Shown: in pieces, positions 1 through 6,533 of the stretch
Layout of the letters: every line of letters starts with the position of its first letter
Numbering within the stretch: the stretch's first letter is position 1
IMG/VR virus record: IMGVR_UViG_3300009129_000097
Location: 1-22,011 of that record
Source: a virus
Length of the DNA stretch: 22,011 nt
Direction: 5' to 3' (one strand)
Position numbers and translations under genes: made by a program
Notes under the pieces: generated by a model
Told to the model about the DNA's origin: nothing
The model's database searches: none
The model's input: only the letters and a program-made list of their open reading frames with translations

Positions 1-170
1 AGTCTTTTAAAAATAAGATCCCTGGCGGCTCGCTGGGCGCGCTTCTTCAACGCTTGAGGATCTGCAAAACGATTCAACTTTCGTTTTCTGGCGCGGGCAA
101 TGACCTTGGCCTTGCGCTTCATCCTCTGACCTTGCTTGCGCTTTCTTTGTATTGTCCATGCTTCGTTCAT
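1..170 (-). CDS. Small highly basic conserved phage protein (5' part only)
   Basis: This is the N-terminal part of a gene that runs off the left edge; 56 codons are visible. The protein starts MNEAWTIQRKRKQGQRMKRK and stays very rich in Lys and Arg, with segments such as KKRAQRAARDL, which suggests nucleic-acid or capsid binding. I recall similar short basic proteins starting with NEAWTIQ in marine T4-like phages, with no assigned function. I chose the ATG at 170 because GGAG lies 8 nt upstream. An in-frame ATG at 185 (MENLP) has no such site and would sit at the expected transcript start of the CTAAATAC promoter at 191-198. The gene directly follows the ligase-like gene. Function unknown. 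Confidence 0.7.
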   Translation of the reverse strand, partial: MNEAWTIQRKRKQGQRMKRKAKVIARARKRKLNRFADPQALKKRAQRAARDLIFKR

Positions 171-190
171 CGGCAGATTCTCCATATATA

Positions 191-198
191 GTATTTAG
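191..198 (-). promoter_or_regulatory. Candidate late promoter CTAAATAC
   Basis: The minus strand reads CTAAATAC, one base from the T4-type late motif TATAAATA. It sits 21 nt upstream of the ATG at 170, and the TAA stop of the upstream gene (195-197) lies inside it. The same octamer recurs upstream of the holin-like gene at 3194-3201. Identification is by motif and position only. Confidence 0.4.
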
Positions 199-1439
199 GA
201 ATCCCAGTTCTTTATTGCCGTAAAATTCTGATGAGAAAACTCAAGACGGTCTACCAGTTTGACAGTTTTTCCTAACTTATCTACTGCCACAAATCCTTCA
301 TCTCCAGTAACTTTCAACCCTGTATTTGTTTTGACAAATGTTCTGTATTTGTTTGCTCCACTTCCCAACTTGTCTACGATAATGTTCTTTGAATACACAA
401 TATTAGACTGACACTCAATCACGGCAATTAGAGTATTCTTCGTCTTCCGAATAACTTTAAGCTGCTCCTTCTTTACCTTCTCTTTGGCACTCTTTGCCTT
501 CGGGGTCTTTACAGAAGCAATATGTGTATCCCACCAAGATTCAAAGTATTTGATATATTCATGAACGTGTGCCCTTGGATTTTTAATAGCTTCTCCTGCT
601 CGGACCTTTGTATTATTAAAAGTTTTCAAAGAAGACCCAATTCCTACAGAGGGAATCATATCCTGCATTCTGAGAAACAACTTCAAATCCTTTGAATTAA
701 TCTTACGAAATGCCTTGCCTGCTCGCGAAAGATGGCGGTCTATTCCTTTGACTTCTTTCGGCGTAAACAGAATGTTTCCAGAGACATCGTGATAGTTTGC
801 GTTGTCATACCAGACACTCTTGACATTCTTGAATCCTGCAATGTTCACTCCAATGGATGCCGACATCTCTGGAAGAGAGTCGCCCGTATATGTCGTGTGC
901 CAGACAACTCCCATCTTTGCTGCCTTTATTTTCTTGGCCATTTCAGAATTCACAGGAACCGCATAGACAATTGTATTTGGCTGAAAGGTAATATAGGATT
1001 CCCCATCAATCTTCTGGGTGTCCAAATCATCCTTGGTGAACATCATGTCACCCTGAATAACTCCATTGATTCCTATCTTTGGTAATTCTTTTAGGGCAAC
1101 CTTTAGTTTATCTGCAAGGCCGCCTGAATATCCATACTTCTTTATGTCGGCATTAGACTTGACTAATTTTGCATTCTTGGCAAAGACGCCTTTTGTTCCT
1201 ACAAAAAACTTTCCATCGGCAGGGTCTGTTCCTGCAAATACAGCCGGGGCGCCATCCCACTTAACATGAAGGTCTACCTTTTTATTCGTATTCCCAGAGA
1301 GCATGTCGCGAATAGACTGAATAAAATTAATACCAGAACGAACACCATCAATACCATACAAGAACACAAGGTCTTCAAGATGTTCAAGATGAAGATTCTT
1401 TGTTGCGTCTTCTGTCAGAAATTGATTAAATGATTGCAT
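195..1439 (-). CDS. Ligase-like nucleotidyltransferase-fold protein (DUF6267-like)
   Basis: A 414-aa protein that I associate with the DUF6267-type conserved proteins of marine T4-like phages, usually annotated as hypothetical. The sequence shows a series resembling the covalent nucleotidyltransferase (DNA/RNA ligase) motifs. These are VKWDGAP at 59-65 (motif I, K60 as candidate AMP-accepting Lys), VIQGDMM at 127-133 (like motif III), EGFVAV at 381-386 (motif IV) and VKLVDR at 393-398 (motif V). Motifs I and IV are about 320 residues apart, much farther than in typical ligases, so an insertion or a divergent fold is likely. Residues 310-335 are Lys-rich. It begins 2 nt after the nuclease-like gene ends. 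The motifs are seen; ligase activity is inference. Confidence 0.75.
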   Translation of the reverse strand: MQSFNQFLTEDATKNLHLEHLEDLVFLYGIDGVRSGINFIQSIRDMLSGNTNKKVDLHVKWDGAPAVFAGTDPADGKFFVGTKGVFAKNAKLVKSNADIKKYGYSGGLADKLKVALKELPKIGINGVIQGDMMFTKDDLDTQKIDGESYITFQPNTIVYAVPVNSEMAKKIKAAKMGVVWHTTYTGDSLPEMSASIGVNIAGFKNVKSVWYDNANYHDVSGNILFTPKEVKGIDRHLSRAGKAFRKINSKDLKLFLRMQDMIPSVGIGSSLKTFNNTKVRAGEAIKNPRAHVHEYIKYFESWWDTHIASVKTPKAKSAKEKVKKEQLKVIRKTKNTLIAVIECQSNIVYSKNIIVDKLGSGANKYRTFVKTNTGLKVTGDEGFVAVDKLGKTVKLVDRLEFSHQNFTAIKNWDS

Positions 1440-1441
1440 AG

Positions 1442-2503
1442 TTATTCAGCTATTAACTGCGTTGTCGCAGAACCCTTTTCCACATAATTCCTCACAGTTA
1501 ATGGAAGCCTTTTTCCCTTTGAACTAACCCGATTCCCTTCAAGTTTTAATCTCACTATAAGAAGAACATCTCCGGTAGAATCTAACGTAAACTCAATTTT
1601 TGGAATTTTACTCCCACCCTTATACCCTCCGCCAGATAATTTATCCGTAATCCCAGTAGTTAGCTCTACATTAACTTTATGTCCTGTTAATTTTGTTCCT
1701 AAAACACCAAAATCATAAAGTTTAGATTCGCCTTTATTTAACTGAACCAATACTACATCCTTTTCCCCCCGCGTAGCATGGTAATCCATAAAATTTGAGA
1801 TATTTTTAATAAGAGTCTTTTGTCGCCTTCTTGATATTTGTTTAACCGCCTCAGAATATGCAAGTGTTAATGCCGGAGATATTTTTTTCTGCGACAGCAG
1901 CTTAATGTATTTATTTTTTGTTGCAGAATTAAACTTAACCCCAAAGGGAGAAAACAATTCTACCATACTTTCTACCCTAGATCCACCAACCTGGCCAAAC
2001 TGTTTAACATCTCCATATTTTAATGATATTCCAACACCAGCCTGAATTCCATCAATATGAACCTTCAAATCAACCTTCGTTCCAGTTTGATCTAATAATC
2101 CTTCCGACAAAACCTCTATAATATTTTTTTGATTATTATTATACATCATATCAGCCCACTCCATAATAGAGTTGCCGTTAGCAAACTTAACAGCGGCTGT
2201 GACAATTTCCTTTATTTCTTTATTTCTATATATTCCCCGACTAAGAAACGCCTTCATATTAACTTCTGCTAGGTTAACTTTACACTTCACAATATCAATA
2301 ACTTTAGGCTGGGCATTCGGAGAACGAAATTCTGTGAGGGAAGTAGCTCCCTTAGATCCCCCCTTCGGAGCTTTATTTAATTTATTAATTACTTTAATAA
2401 CATCAGAATCTGAAATTCTTTTTGTTTTTGATAAAAATCTTGCAGTAATAGCAGCAGCTAATATGCCCTCTGAAACATCTCCTTTATTAAACTTGGCTGC
2501 CAT
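1442..2503 (-). CDS. Conserved phage protein, possible PD-(D/E)XK nuclease
   Basis: A 353-aa protein beginning MAAKFNKGDVSEGILAAAIT, an N-terminal pattern I recall from other phage proteins without assigned function. The middle has KVDLKVHIDG (143-152) followed by VGISLKYGD (157-165). This resembles the D...(E/S)xK arrangement of PD-(D/E)XK restriction-type nucleases, with D145 or D151 and K162 as candidate residues. A basic stretch, RRRQK, follows at 225-229. The DNA is clearly more AT-rich than its neighbours, with long runs of A/T-ending codons, which hints at recent acquisition. A clean SD (AAGGAG, 2511-2516) and a TATAAATA late promoter (2532-2539) precede it. The nuclease assignment is tentative. 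Confidence 0.65.
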   Translation of the reverse strand: MAAKFNKGDVSEGILAAAITARFLSKTKRISDSDVIKVINKLNKAPKGGSKGATSLTEFRSPNAQPKVIDIVKCKVNLAEVNMKAFLSRGIYRNKEIKEIVTAAVKFANGNSIMEWADMMYNNNQKNIIEVLSEGLLDQTGTKVDLKVHIDGIQAGVGISLKYGDVKQFGQVGGSRVESMVELFSPFGVKFNSATKNKYIKLLSQKKISPALTLAYSEAVKQISRRRQKTLIKNISNFMDYHATRGEKDVVLVQLNKGESKLYDFGVLGTKLTGHKVNVELTTGITDKLSGGGYKGGSKIPKIEFTLDSTGDVLLIVRLKLEGNRVSSKGKRLPLTVRNYVEKGSATTQLIAE

Positions 2504-2531
2504 TATAATTCTCCTTAAAATAATACAATAT

Positions 2532-2539
2532 TATTTATA
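2532..2539 (-). promoter_or_regulatory. Candidate late promoter TATAAATA
   Basis: An exact T4-type late promoter octamer on the minus strand, 28 nt before the start codon at 2503. Transcription starting about 6 nt downstream would leave a leader of roughly 22 nt that still contains the SD at 2511-2516. The TAA stop of the deaminase gene (2535-2537) lies inside the octamer. Confidence 0.55.
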
Positions 2540-2960
2540 AGAGAGAATAGTTGCCAATTCCTTCTTCTGAAAAAATCACATTCTGAATCCCAAAGGTCGC
2601 AATGGCTCGCTGACAGCCCACGCAAGGTTTAGAAAGCCCCCATGTAATCTTCTTGGTCTTCCTGTTTCCAGAATCAAACTTGACTCGGCAAACATAGAGG
2701 GTGGCCTTAGAAAGTTCATCCTCTGATATTCTCTTCAAAGCATTCTTGATGGCATCTGTCTCTGCATGGAGAAAGATGGCACCTTCGCGCTCCGAGAATT
2801 GAGAATGAAACGGGTGGGACTTATTCTGGTTCACTCCATATGCAATGATTTGATTCTTATAATGGAGTGCAGACGCAAGTCTGGCACCAGAGCGATTTAT
2901 ATTCTTATCAAGATCCTCTGCAATTTTTGCAAGGGACTCCATAATTTTCAAGTGTTCCAT
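2535..2960 (-). CDS. Deoxycytidylate/cytidine deaminase family protein
   Basis: A 141-aa zinc-dependent deaminase. LHAETDAI supplies H65 (zinc ligand) and E67 (proton shuttle), and KPCVGC supplies C113 and C116, giving the full HAE...PCxxC signature. By family it would deaminate dCMP or a related cytosine nucleotide, feeding dUMP to thymidylate synthesis; the dUTPase in the same window fits that role. Substrate specificity cannot be read from sequence. ATGs occur at 2960 and 2942, and neither has a strong SD, so translation may be coupled to the holin-like gene ending 18 nt upstream. Its stop codon is embedded in the TATAAATA promoter of the next gene. Confidence 0.85.
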   Translation of the reverse strand: MEHLKIMESLAKIAEDLDKNINRSGARLASALHYKNQIIAYGVNQNKSHPFHSQFSEREGAIFLHAETDAIKNALKRISEDELSKATLYVCRVKFDSGNRKTKKITWGLSKPCVGCQRAIATFGIQNVIFSEEGIGNYSLL

Positions 2961-2977
2961 AATGTTTGTATAGGGAA

Positions 2978-3154
2978 TTAGCCGTTCTTTGCCTTCCCTA
3001 CGTTTCCACCAAGAGCGTTGACAATATTCAAGATAAAATCAACAGCCTTGTTATCACTTGAGTTGGGAGTGAGTGCAGCCACAACGGCAGCAATGCCCAC
3101 GACCTTGAATGCAATATCCAAAATACTTCCCCAGTTTGCTGTAAGCCAGTCCAT
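2978..3154 (-). CDS. 58-aa holin-like membrane peptide
   Basis: A short gene starting MDWLTANWGSILDIAFKVVG. It has one hydrophobic segment at about residues 9-29 (ILDIAFKVVGIAAVVAALTP), a polar middle (NSSDNKA) and the ending NVGKAKNG. I recall short peptides of this shape in marine T4-like phages, sometimes labelled putative holin. A holin would let the signal-less amidase at 9129-9878 reach the cell wall. An ideal SD (AAGGAGA) precedes the ATG, and a CTAAATAC late promoter lies 40 nt upstream, which fits late lysis timing. A single predicted span is few for a classical holin, so another small membrane role remains possible. Confidence 0.75.
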   Translation of the reverse strand: MDWLTANWGSILDIAFKVVGIAAVVAALTPNSSDNKAVDFILNIVNALGGNVGKAKNG

Positions 3155-3193
3155 AATTGTATCTCCTTATAATAAAATAATGTTAGAACAGTA

Positions 3194-3201
3194 GTATTTA
3201 G
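3194..3201 (-). promoter_or_regulatory. Candidate late promoter CTAAATAC
   Basis: The minus strand reads CTAAATAC, identical to the site at 191-198. It is 40 nt upstream of the holin-like ATG, leaving a leader of about 33 nt that includes the SD. The TAA stop of the helicase gene (3198-3200) is inside the motif. Confidence 0.45.
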
Positions 3202-4562
3202 TCAACAATAAAATCTGAGAAGTCCCTTTTAGGAACACCCCCCAAGGAATCGTCATCCATCAGGTCTTCTTGTGCTTCTTCTTCACAATCAAACAGACGC
3301 ATCTTTGTTCTGTCTACACCAACGACAAAGCGTCGGTTCTGCGTCATATCTGCATACCGATTCTTCAGTTGCTTGACCATCATCTGGCCCAATTCATCAA
3401 GTTCGTCCGTCCGAATCAACGCCAAAAACAAGTCAGCCGTTGCAGGAAGTCCAAAACTTTCCGCGACATTTTCCATCGAAACGTCCGAACTCGCAGCACC
3501 AGACCTGTTAATTTGAGTTGCAGTAATGATCGGAACCACCAGTTCGACAGCCAACCCACGCAACTCTTCCGCAATACTCTTAATTTTCTCATAGCTCGAA
3601 ACATTGGCACCCCGATACACCATTGATTGACACAAGTTAATATAATCAATGAAGACAACATCTGACTTGAAGTTGCGCTTCATCTCCAACTCTTTTATCA
3701 AATGCCTAAAGTGTCCTGCCCCTGCCTGAACCGTGGGATACTCTTTTACAATCAGTTTCCCTACAGTCTTCTTTTGAATATCCTCAATCTTCTTGTCATA
3801 TATCTTCTTTCCCATTGATTCAATATCTGCCATTGCAACGTTCATTAGGTTGGCATCAATTCTCTCTGAGATTCTTTCCTCCGACATCTCCAATGTAATA
3901 TATAGGACATTCAATCCGGCAGTCATGTATCCTGCTGCCATGTGACACATTGCGAGTGTCTTACCTGCACCCGGAGATGCCATCAAGACATTCAGAGTCT
4001 TGCTCGTCAGTCCTCCACCAGTAATCTTATTGAGCATATCCAAATCAAAAGGAATGCGAGTTTCCTTCTTTGTGTAAAATGCATATCGGTCATCTGCATC
4101 CTCGATATAATCGTGCCCAATATGAGAATCAAACGAAACCGAAAGTGCCTCTGTCAACAACGTCGGAATTGCTCCCTTGTCCTTCTTCGTCTTGCCATCA
4201 AGAATTTCAATCGACTCCATGATTGAATTATAGATTGCCTTATCCTGACAGAACTTCTCTGCATTGTCCGTCAACCACTTGGAATCCAAATCATCAATGG
4301 ATGTCGCATCAATCTCTTCAAACACTTCTACTACAGATTCATATTCCTTTCCGAGATTATCATTTTCAGTCAATTCAATGAGCAATGCATCCTTTGTCGG
4401 ATTCGACTGATACTTGTTTACATAATCTACGATTGAATCGAATACAATCCTCTCCGACCTCTCATGGAAATACTCACTCCTCAAGAACGGGAGTGCTGTT
4501 TTCATAAAAGACTCGTCTTTCAAAAGACTCGTCAATATCACCTTCTCTATTCGTGTCGTCAT
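3198..4562 (-). CDS. 41: Replicative DNA helicase (T4 gp41-like, DnaB family)
   Basis: A 454-aa RecA-fold helicase of the DnaB/gp41 family that unwinds DNA 5'-3' at the phage fork and loads the primase. An N-terminal helical domain (about 1-130) is followed by the motor. The motor has Walker A ASPGAGKT at 195-202, Walker B VVFIDY at 302-307 and the ATATQINRSG motif at about 346-355 typical of DnaB-type helicases. The early sequence IEKVILTSLL matches gp41 N-termini, supporting the ATG at 4562, which has an AGGG SD. Its first 89 nt overlap the end of the upstream unknown gene in another frame. The order uvsX-unknown-41 is as in marine T4-like phages. The C-terminus is acidic. Confidence 0.95.
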   Translation of the reverse strand: MTTRIEKVILTSLLKDESFMKTALPFLRSEYFHERSERIVFDSIVDYVNKYQSNPTKDALLIELTENDNLGKEYESVVEVFEEIDATSIDDLDSKWLTDNAEKFCQDKAIYNSIMESIEILDGKTKKDKGAIPTLLTEALSVSFDSHIGHDYIEDADDRYAFYTKKETRIPFDLDMLNKITGGGLTSKTLNVLMASPGAGKTLAMCHMAAGYMTAGLNVLYITLEMSEERISERIDANLMNVAMADIESMGKKIYDKKIEDIQKKTVGKLIVKEYPTVQAGAGHFRHLIKELEMKRNFKSDVVFIDYINLCQSMVYRGANVSSYEKIKSIAEELRGLAVELVVPIITATQINRSGAASSDVSMENVAESFGLPATADLFLALIRTDELDELGQMMVKQLKNRYADMTQNRRFVVGVDRTKMRLFDCEEEAQEDLMDDDSLGGVPKRDFSDFIVD

Positions 4563-4890
4563 AATCTACCCTTACATTTTTTTCTGTGTGTTTCTTCACC
4601 AAATCAAAAAGAATACTCATCAACAATCTATCAAAACTTTCTTTCATTTCATCTGGGTATTGAATATTTTGAATTTCATCCGGCACATGAATAACATCAA
4701 ATTCATATTCAACATCCAAAGAACTATTTTCTACCTCAGAGCTTGGTTTAATAAATTTAAATTCTCCATATTGATACTTCATACCCGTAAATGGCCCAAG
4801 AATTATTTCAACAATAACATCCTTTGGTTCTTTATCTTCTGCATCTACTGTATAATAATCTTCAATATTAATATTATCATTATCCCACAT
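4474..4890 (-). CDS. Conserved unknown protein between uvsX and helicase
   Basis: A 138-aa acidic protein starting MWDNDNINIEDYYTVDAEDK. It contains a conserved-looking core, DVIVEIILGPFTGMKYQYGEF, and an acidic C-terminus. I know no function. Small unknown proteins occur at this position in marine T4-like phages, so a link to recombination-dependent replication is plausible. I chose the ATG at 4890, which overlaps the end of uvsX by 11 nt and has GGAGGAG upstream; an upstream ATG at 4908 has less support. The final 89 nt are read in a second frame as the start of the helicase. That overlap contains a 12-nt direct repeat (4506-4517 and 4522-4533). Confidence 0.8.
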   Translation of the reverse strand: MWDNDNINIEDYYTVDAEDKEPKDVIVEIILGPFTGMKYQYGEFKFIKPSSEVENSSLDVEYEFDVIHVPDEIQNIQYPDEMKESFDRLLMSILFDLVKKHTEKNVRVDYDDTNREGDIDESFERRVFYENSTPVLEE

Positions 4891-5905
4891 CTTCAGACTC
4901 CTCCTCATTCATTCCATATAAATATTCTTTTCTTGCTGCTGCATCCAATTGGTCTAAAATTTCTTTTGTGAAATACTTCTCTGGGTCTTCATTGATATGC
5001 TTTGCAAAGTTCTTGGAGCCATCAGGAAATTCAATTCTATTTGAAACGCTCTTGAAAATCCCATGCAACAATCCAAGTTCAATCAAACCATAATACCTAT
5101 TTAGACCAGTATCATAACGAAGAAGAACATCAACCAATTTATTTTCTACAGTCAAACGAGATTTATAGTTACGACAATGAACTATATTTCCTACAACATC
5201 CTTTCCATCCTTTTCCTTTCGCTTTGAAAGAAATACAATAGAGTCGGCAGAATATTTTAAGCCGCTACCTCCTGCCAATTCCTTTTCTGGATATAGGCTA
5301 CCAATCTTGTCATAGGTATGGTTTGTGACCACCATAGGGATTCCGAGTTTGCCCAATTGAATTGTCAGAACACGAAATGCTCCCTTTATCATGGGTGCGC
5401 GGGTCATGTCTCGCTTTTCACTTCCCGTTGTCACATCCTCTACTTCTTTAGAAGTGGACAATTGGCCCAGGCTATCCAGACAAAACAAAAGAGGCATTCT
5501 CTTTCCTTCTGGAAGTTCTTCTACCCTTTTCAATATGGTCATTGCCTGTGTTCGGAATTGCTCTACTGTTGCCACAGGATACATTTGAATCCTATTAGTA
5601 TCAATCCCACGCTGATTCAACATGGACTCACTAATTGCAGATTCACTTTCAAAGAAAATAATCCCACCATCTTTGTGGTCTTCAATAAACTGTCTCATCA
5701 TGCCCAAAAGAAAATAAGTTTTCCCTGTTGCAGATTCTCCAGCCAATGCCGTCACTTTATTTCCCGGCAATCCTCCATAAATAGACCCCGAAAGTAACGC
5801 ATTGAAAATATACGACCCGGTATCAATATACTTATCCACATCTGCATACTGATTCACATACGGATTTATTTTTTTCACATCTCCAAGAAAATCGAATGTT
5901 CCCAT
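4880..5905 (-). CDS. uvsX: UvsX recombinase (RecA/Rad51-like)
   Basis: A 341-aa strand-exchange protein that coats single-stranded DNA and drives recombination-dependent replication and repair. Walker A is GESATGKT (56-63). A candidate catalytic Glu lies in FFESES (84-89). Walker B is LLFCLDSLG (139-147), and a putative DNA-binding loop spans about 151-172 with charged and Gly residues. NHTYDKIGSLYPEKELAGGS (195-214) is typical of phage UvsX proteins. The acidic end (EEESEDV) could serve for partner binding. The length is somewhat shorter than T4 UvsX. It begins 1 nt after clpP ends and overlaps the next gene by 11 nt, so it is probably co-translated. Confidence 0.95.
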   Translation of the reverse strand: MGTFDFLGDVKKINPYVNQYADVDKYIDTGSYIFNALLSGSIYGGLPGNKVTALAGESATGKTYFLLGMMRQFIEDHKDGGIIFFESESAISESMLNQRGIDTNRIQMYPVATVEQFRTQAMTILKRVEELPEGKRMPLLFCLDSLGQLSTSKEVEDVTTGSEKRDMTRAPMIKGAFRVLTIQLGKLGIPMVVTNHTYDKIGSLYPEKELAGGSGLKYSADSIVFLSKRKEKDGKDVVGNIVHCRNYKSRLTVENKLVDVLLRYDTGLNRYYGLIELGLLHGIFKSVSNRIEFPDGSKNFAKHINEDPEKYFTKEILDQLDAAARKEYLYGMNEEESEDVG

Positions 5906-5906
5906 A

Positions 5907-6533
5907 TTAATACATTTCCTTTACTTTATCACATAGCCCATACTTCTTTGCTTCCTTTGCATTCAGCCATACATCCTGCGGAGGCAAAAGAACCTCTCGA
6001 ATCTTCTTTTCGGTAAGCCCTGTGCATTTCATATAATGAGACAATATCATTTCGGAAGTCAAGTCGATTGCGCGAGATGAATTGACCAACTCATGCTCCT
6101 TTCCCCACCTTCCCCATGAATATTGGTGAGAAAGAACTGACGAATTCGGAGTCATTACCCGTTCTCCCTTGTGCCCTGCCATGAATATCATCAATGCGGC
6201 ACTTGAGATTTCCCCCAGGCCAATCGTATGCACAGGAATCGCAGAACCCTTCATGGTGTCAATCAATGCAAACGCATCGCCCACACTTCCGCCACCGGAA
6301 TTGATAATCAAAGTTAAATTTTGAACTGGGGATTGTGTGATATTATTTTTAAGTATCCATTCAATCACGGGCTTTACTGATTCACTATTAATGTCACTCA
6401 TTAATAAATATACACCCAACTTTTCCAGACTGGGTTCTGCATCCGCAGACAGAATGGCACTCAATGACACATCTGCCTGCGGACCCTTATCTACATTATT
6501 CCCCTTCTTTTTCATTTTCTTCTTTGCTGTCAT
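5907..6533 (-). CDS. clpP: ClpP-like serine protease subunit
   Basis: A 208-aa protein of the ClpP family, normally the barrel-shaped proteolytic core fed by ClpX or ClpA. The catalytic triad looks complete. S111 is in GEISSAAL (aligned with the GQAASM of bacterial ClpP), H136 is in VLSHQY and D187 is in QDVWLNAKEAKKYGL. The oxyanion loop INSGGGSVGDA is at 77-87. The N-terminus is a Lys-rich extension (MTAKKKMKKK) with no obvious propeptide. No Clp ATPase is visible in the window, so it may use host ClpX/A or mix with host ClpP. It overlaps the DNA polymerase stop by 4 nt (ATGA). Phage ClpP genes are known in some marine phages. Confidence 0.93.
   Translation of the reverse strand: MTAKKKMKKKGNNVDKGPQADVSLSAILSADAEPSLEKLGVYLLMSDINSESVKPVIEWILKNNITQSPVQNLTLIINSGGGSVGDAFALIDTMKGSAIPVHTIGLGEISSAALMIFMAGHKGERVMTPNSSVLSHQYSWGRWGKEHELVNSSRAIDLTSEMILSHYMKCTGLTEKKIREVLLPPQDVWLNAKEAKKYGLCDKVKEMY

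Noticed and set aside
5097-5104. CTAAATAG inside uvsX
   Set aside because: It lies deep in the coding region with no start codon a short distance downstream; codons for Gly-Leu-Asn-Arg explain it.
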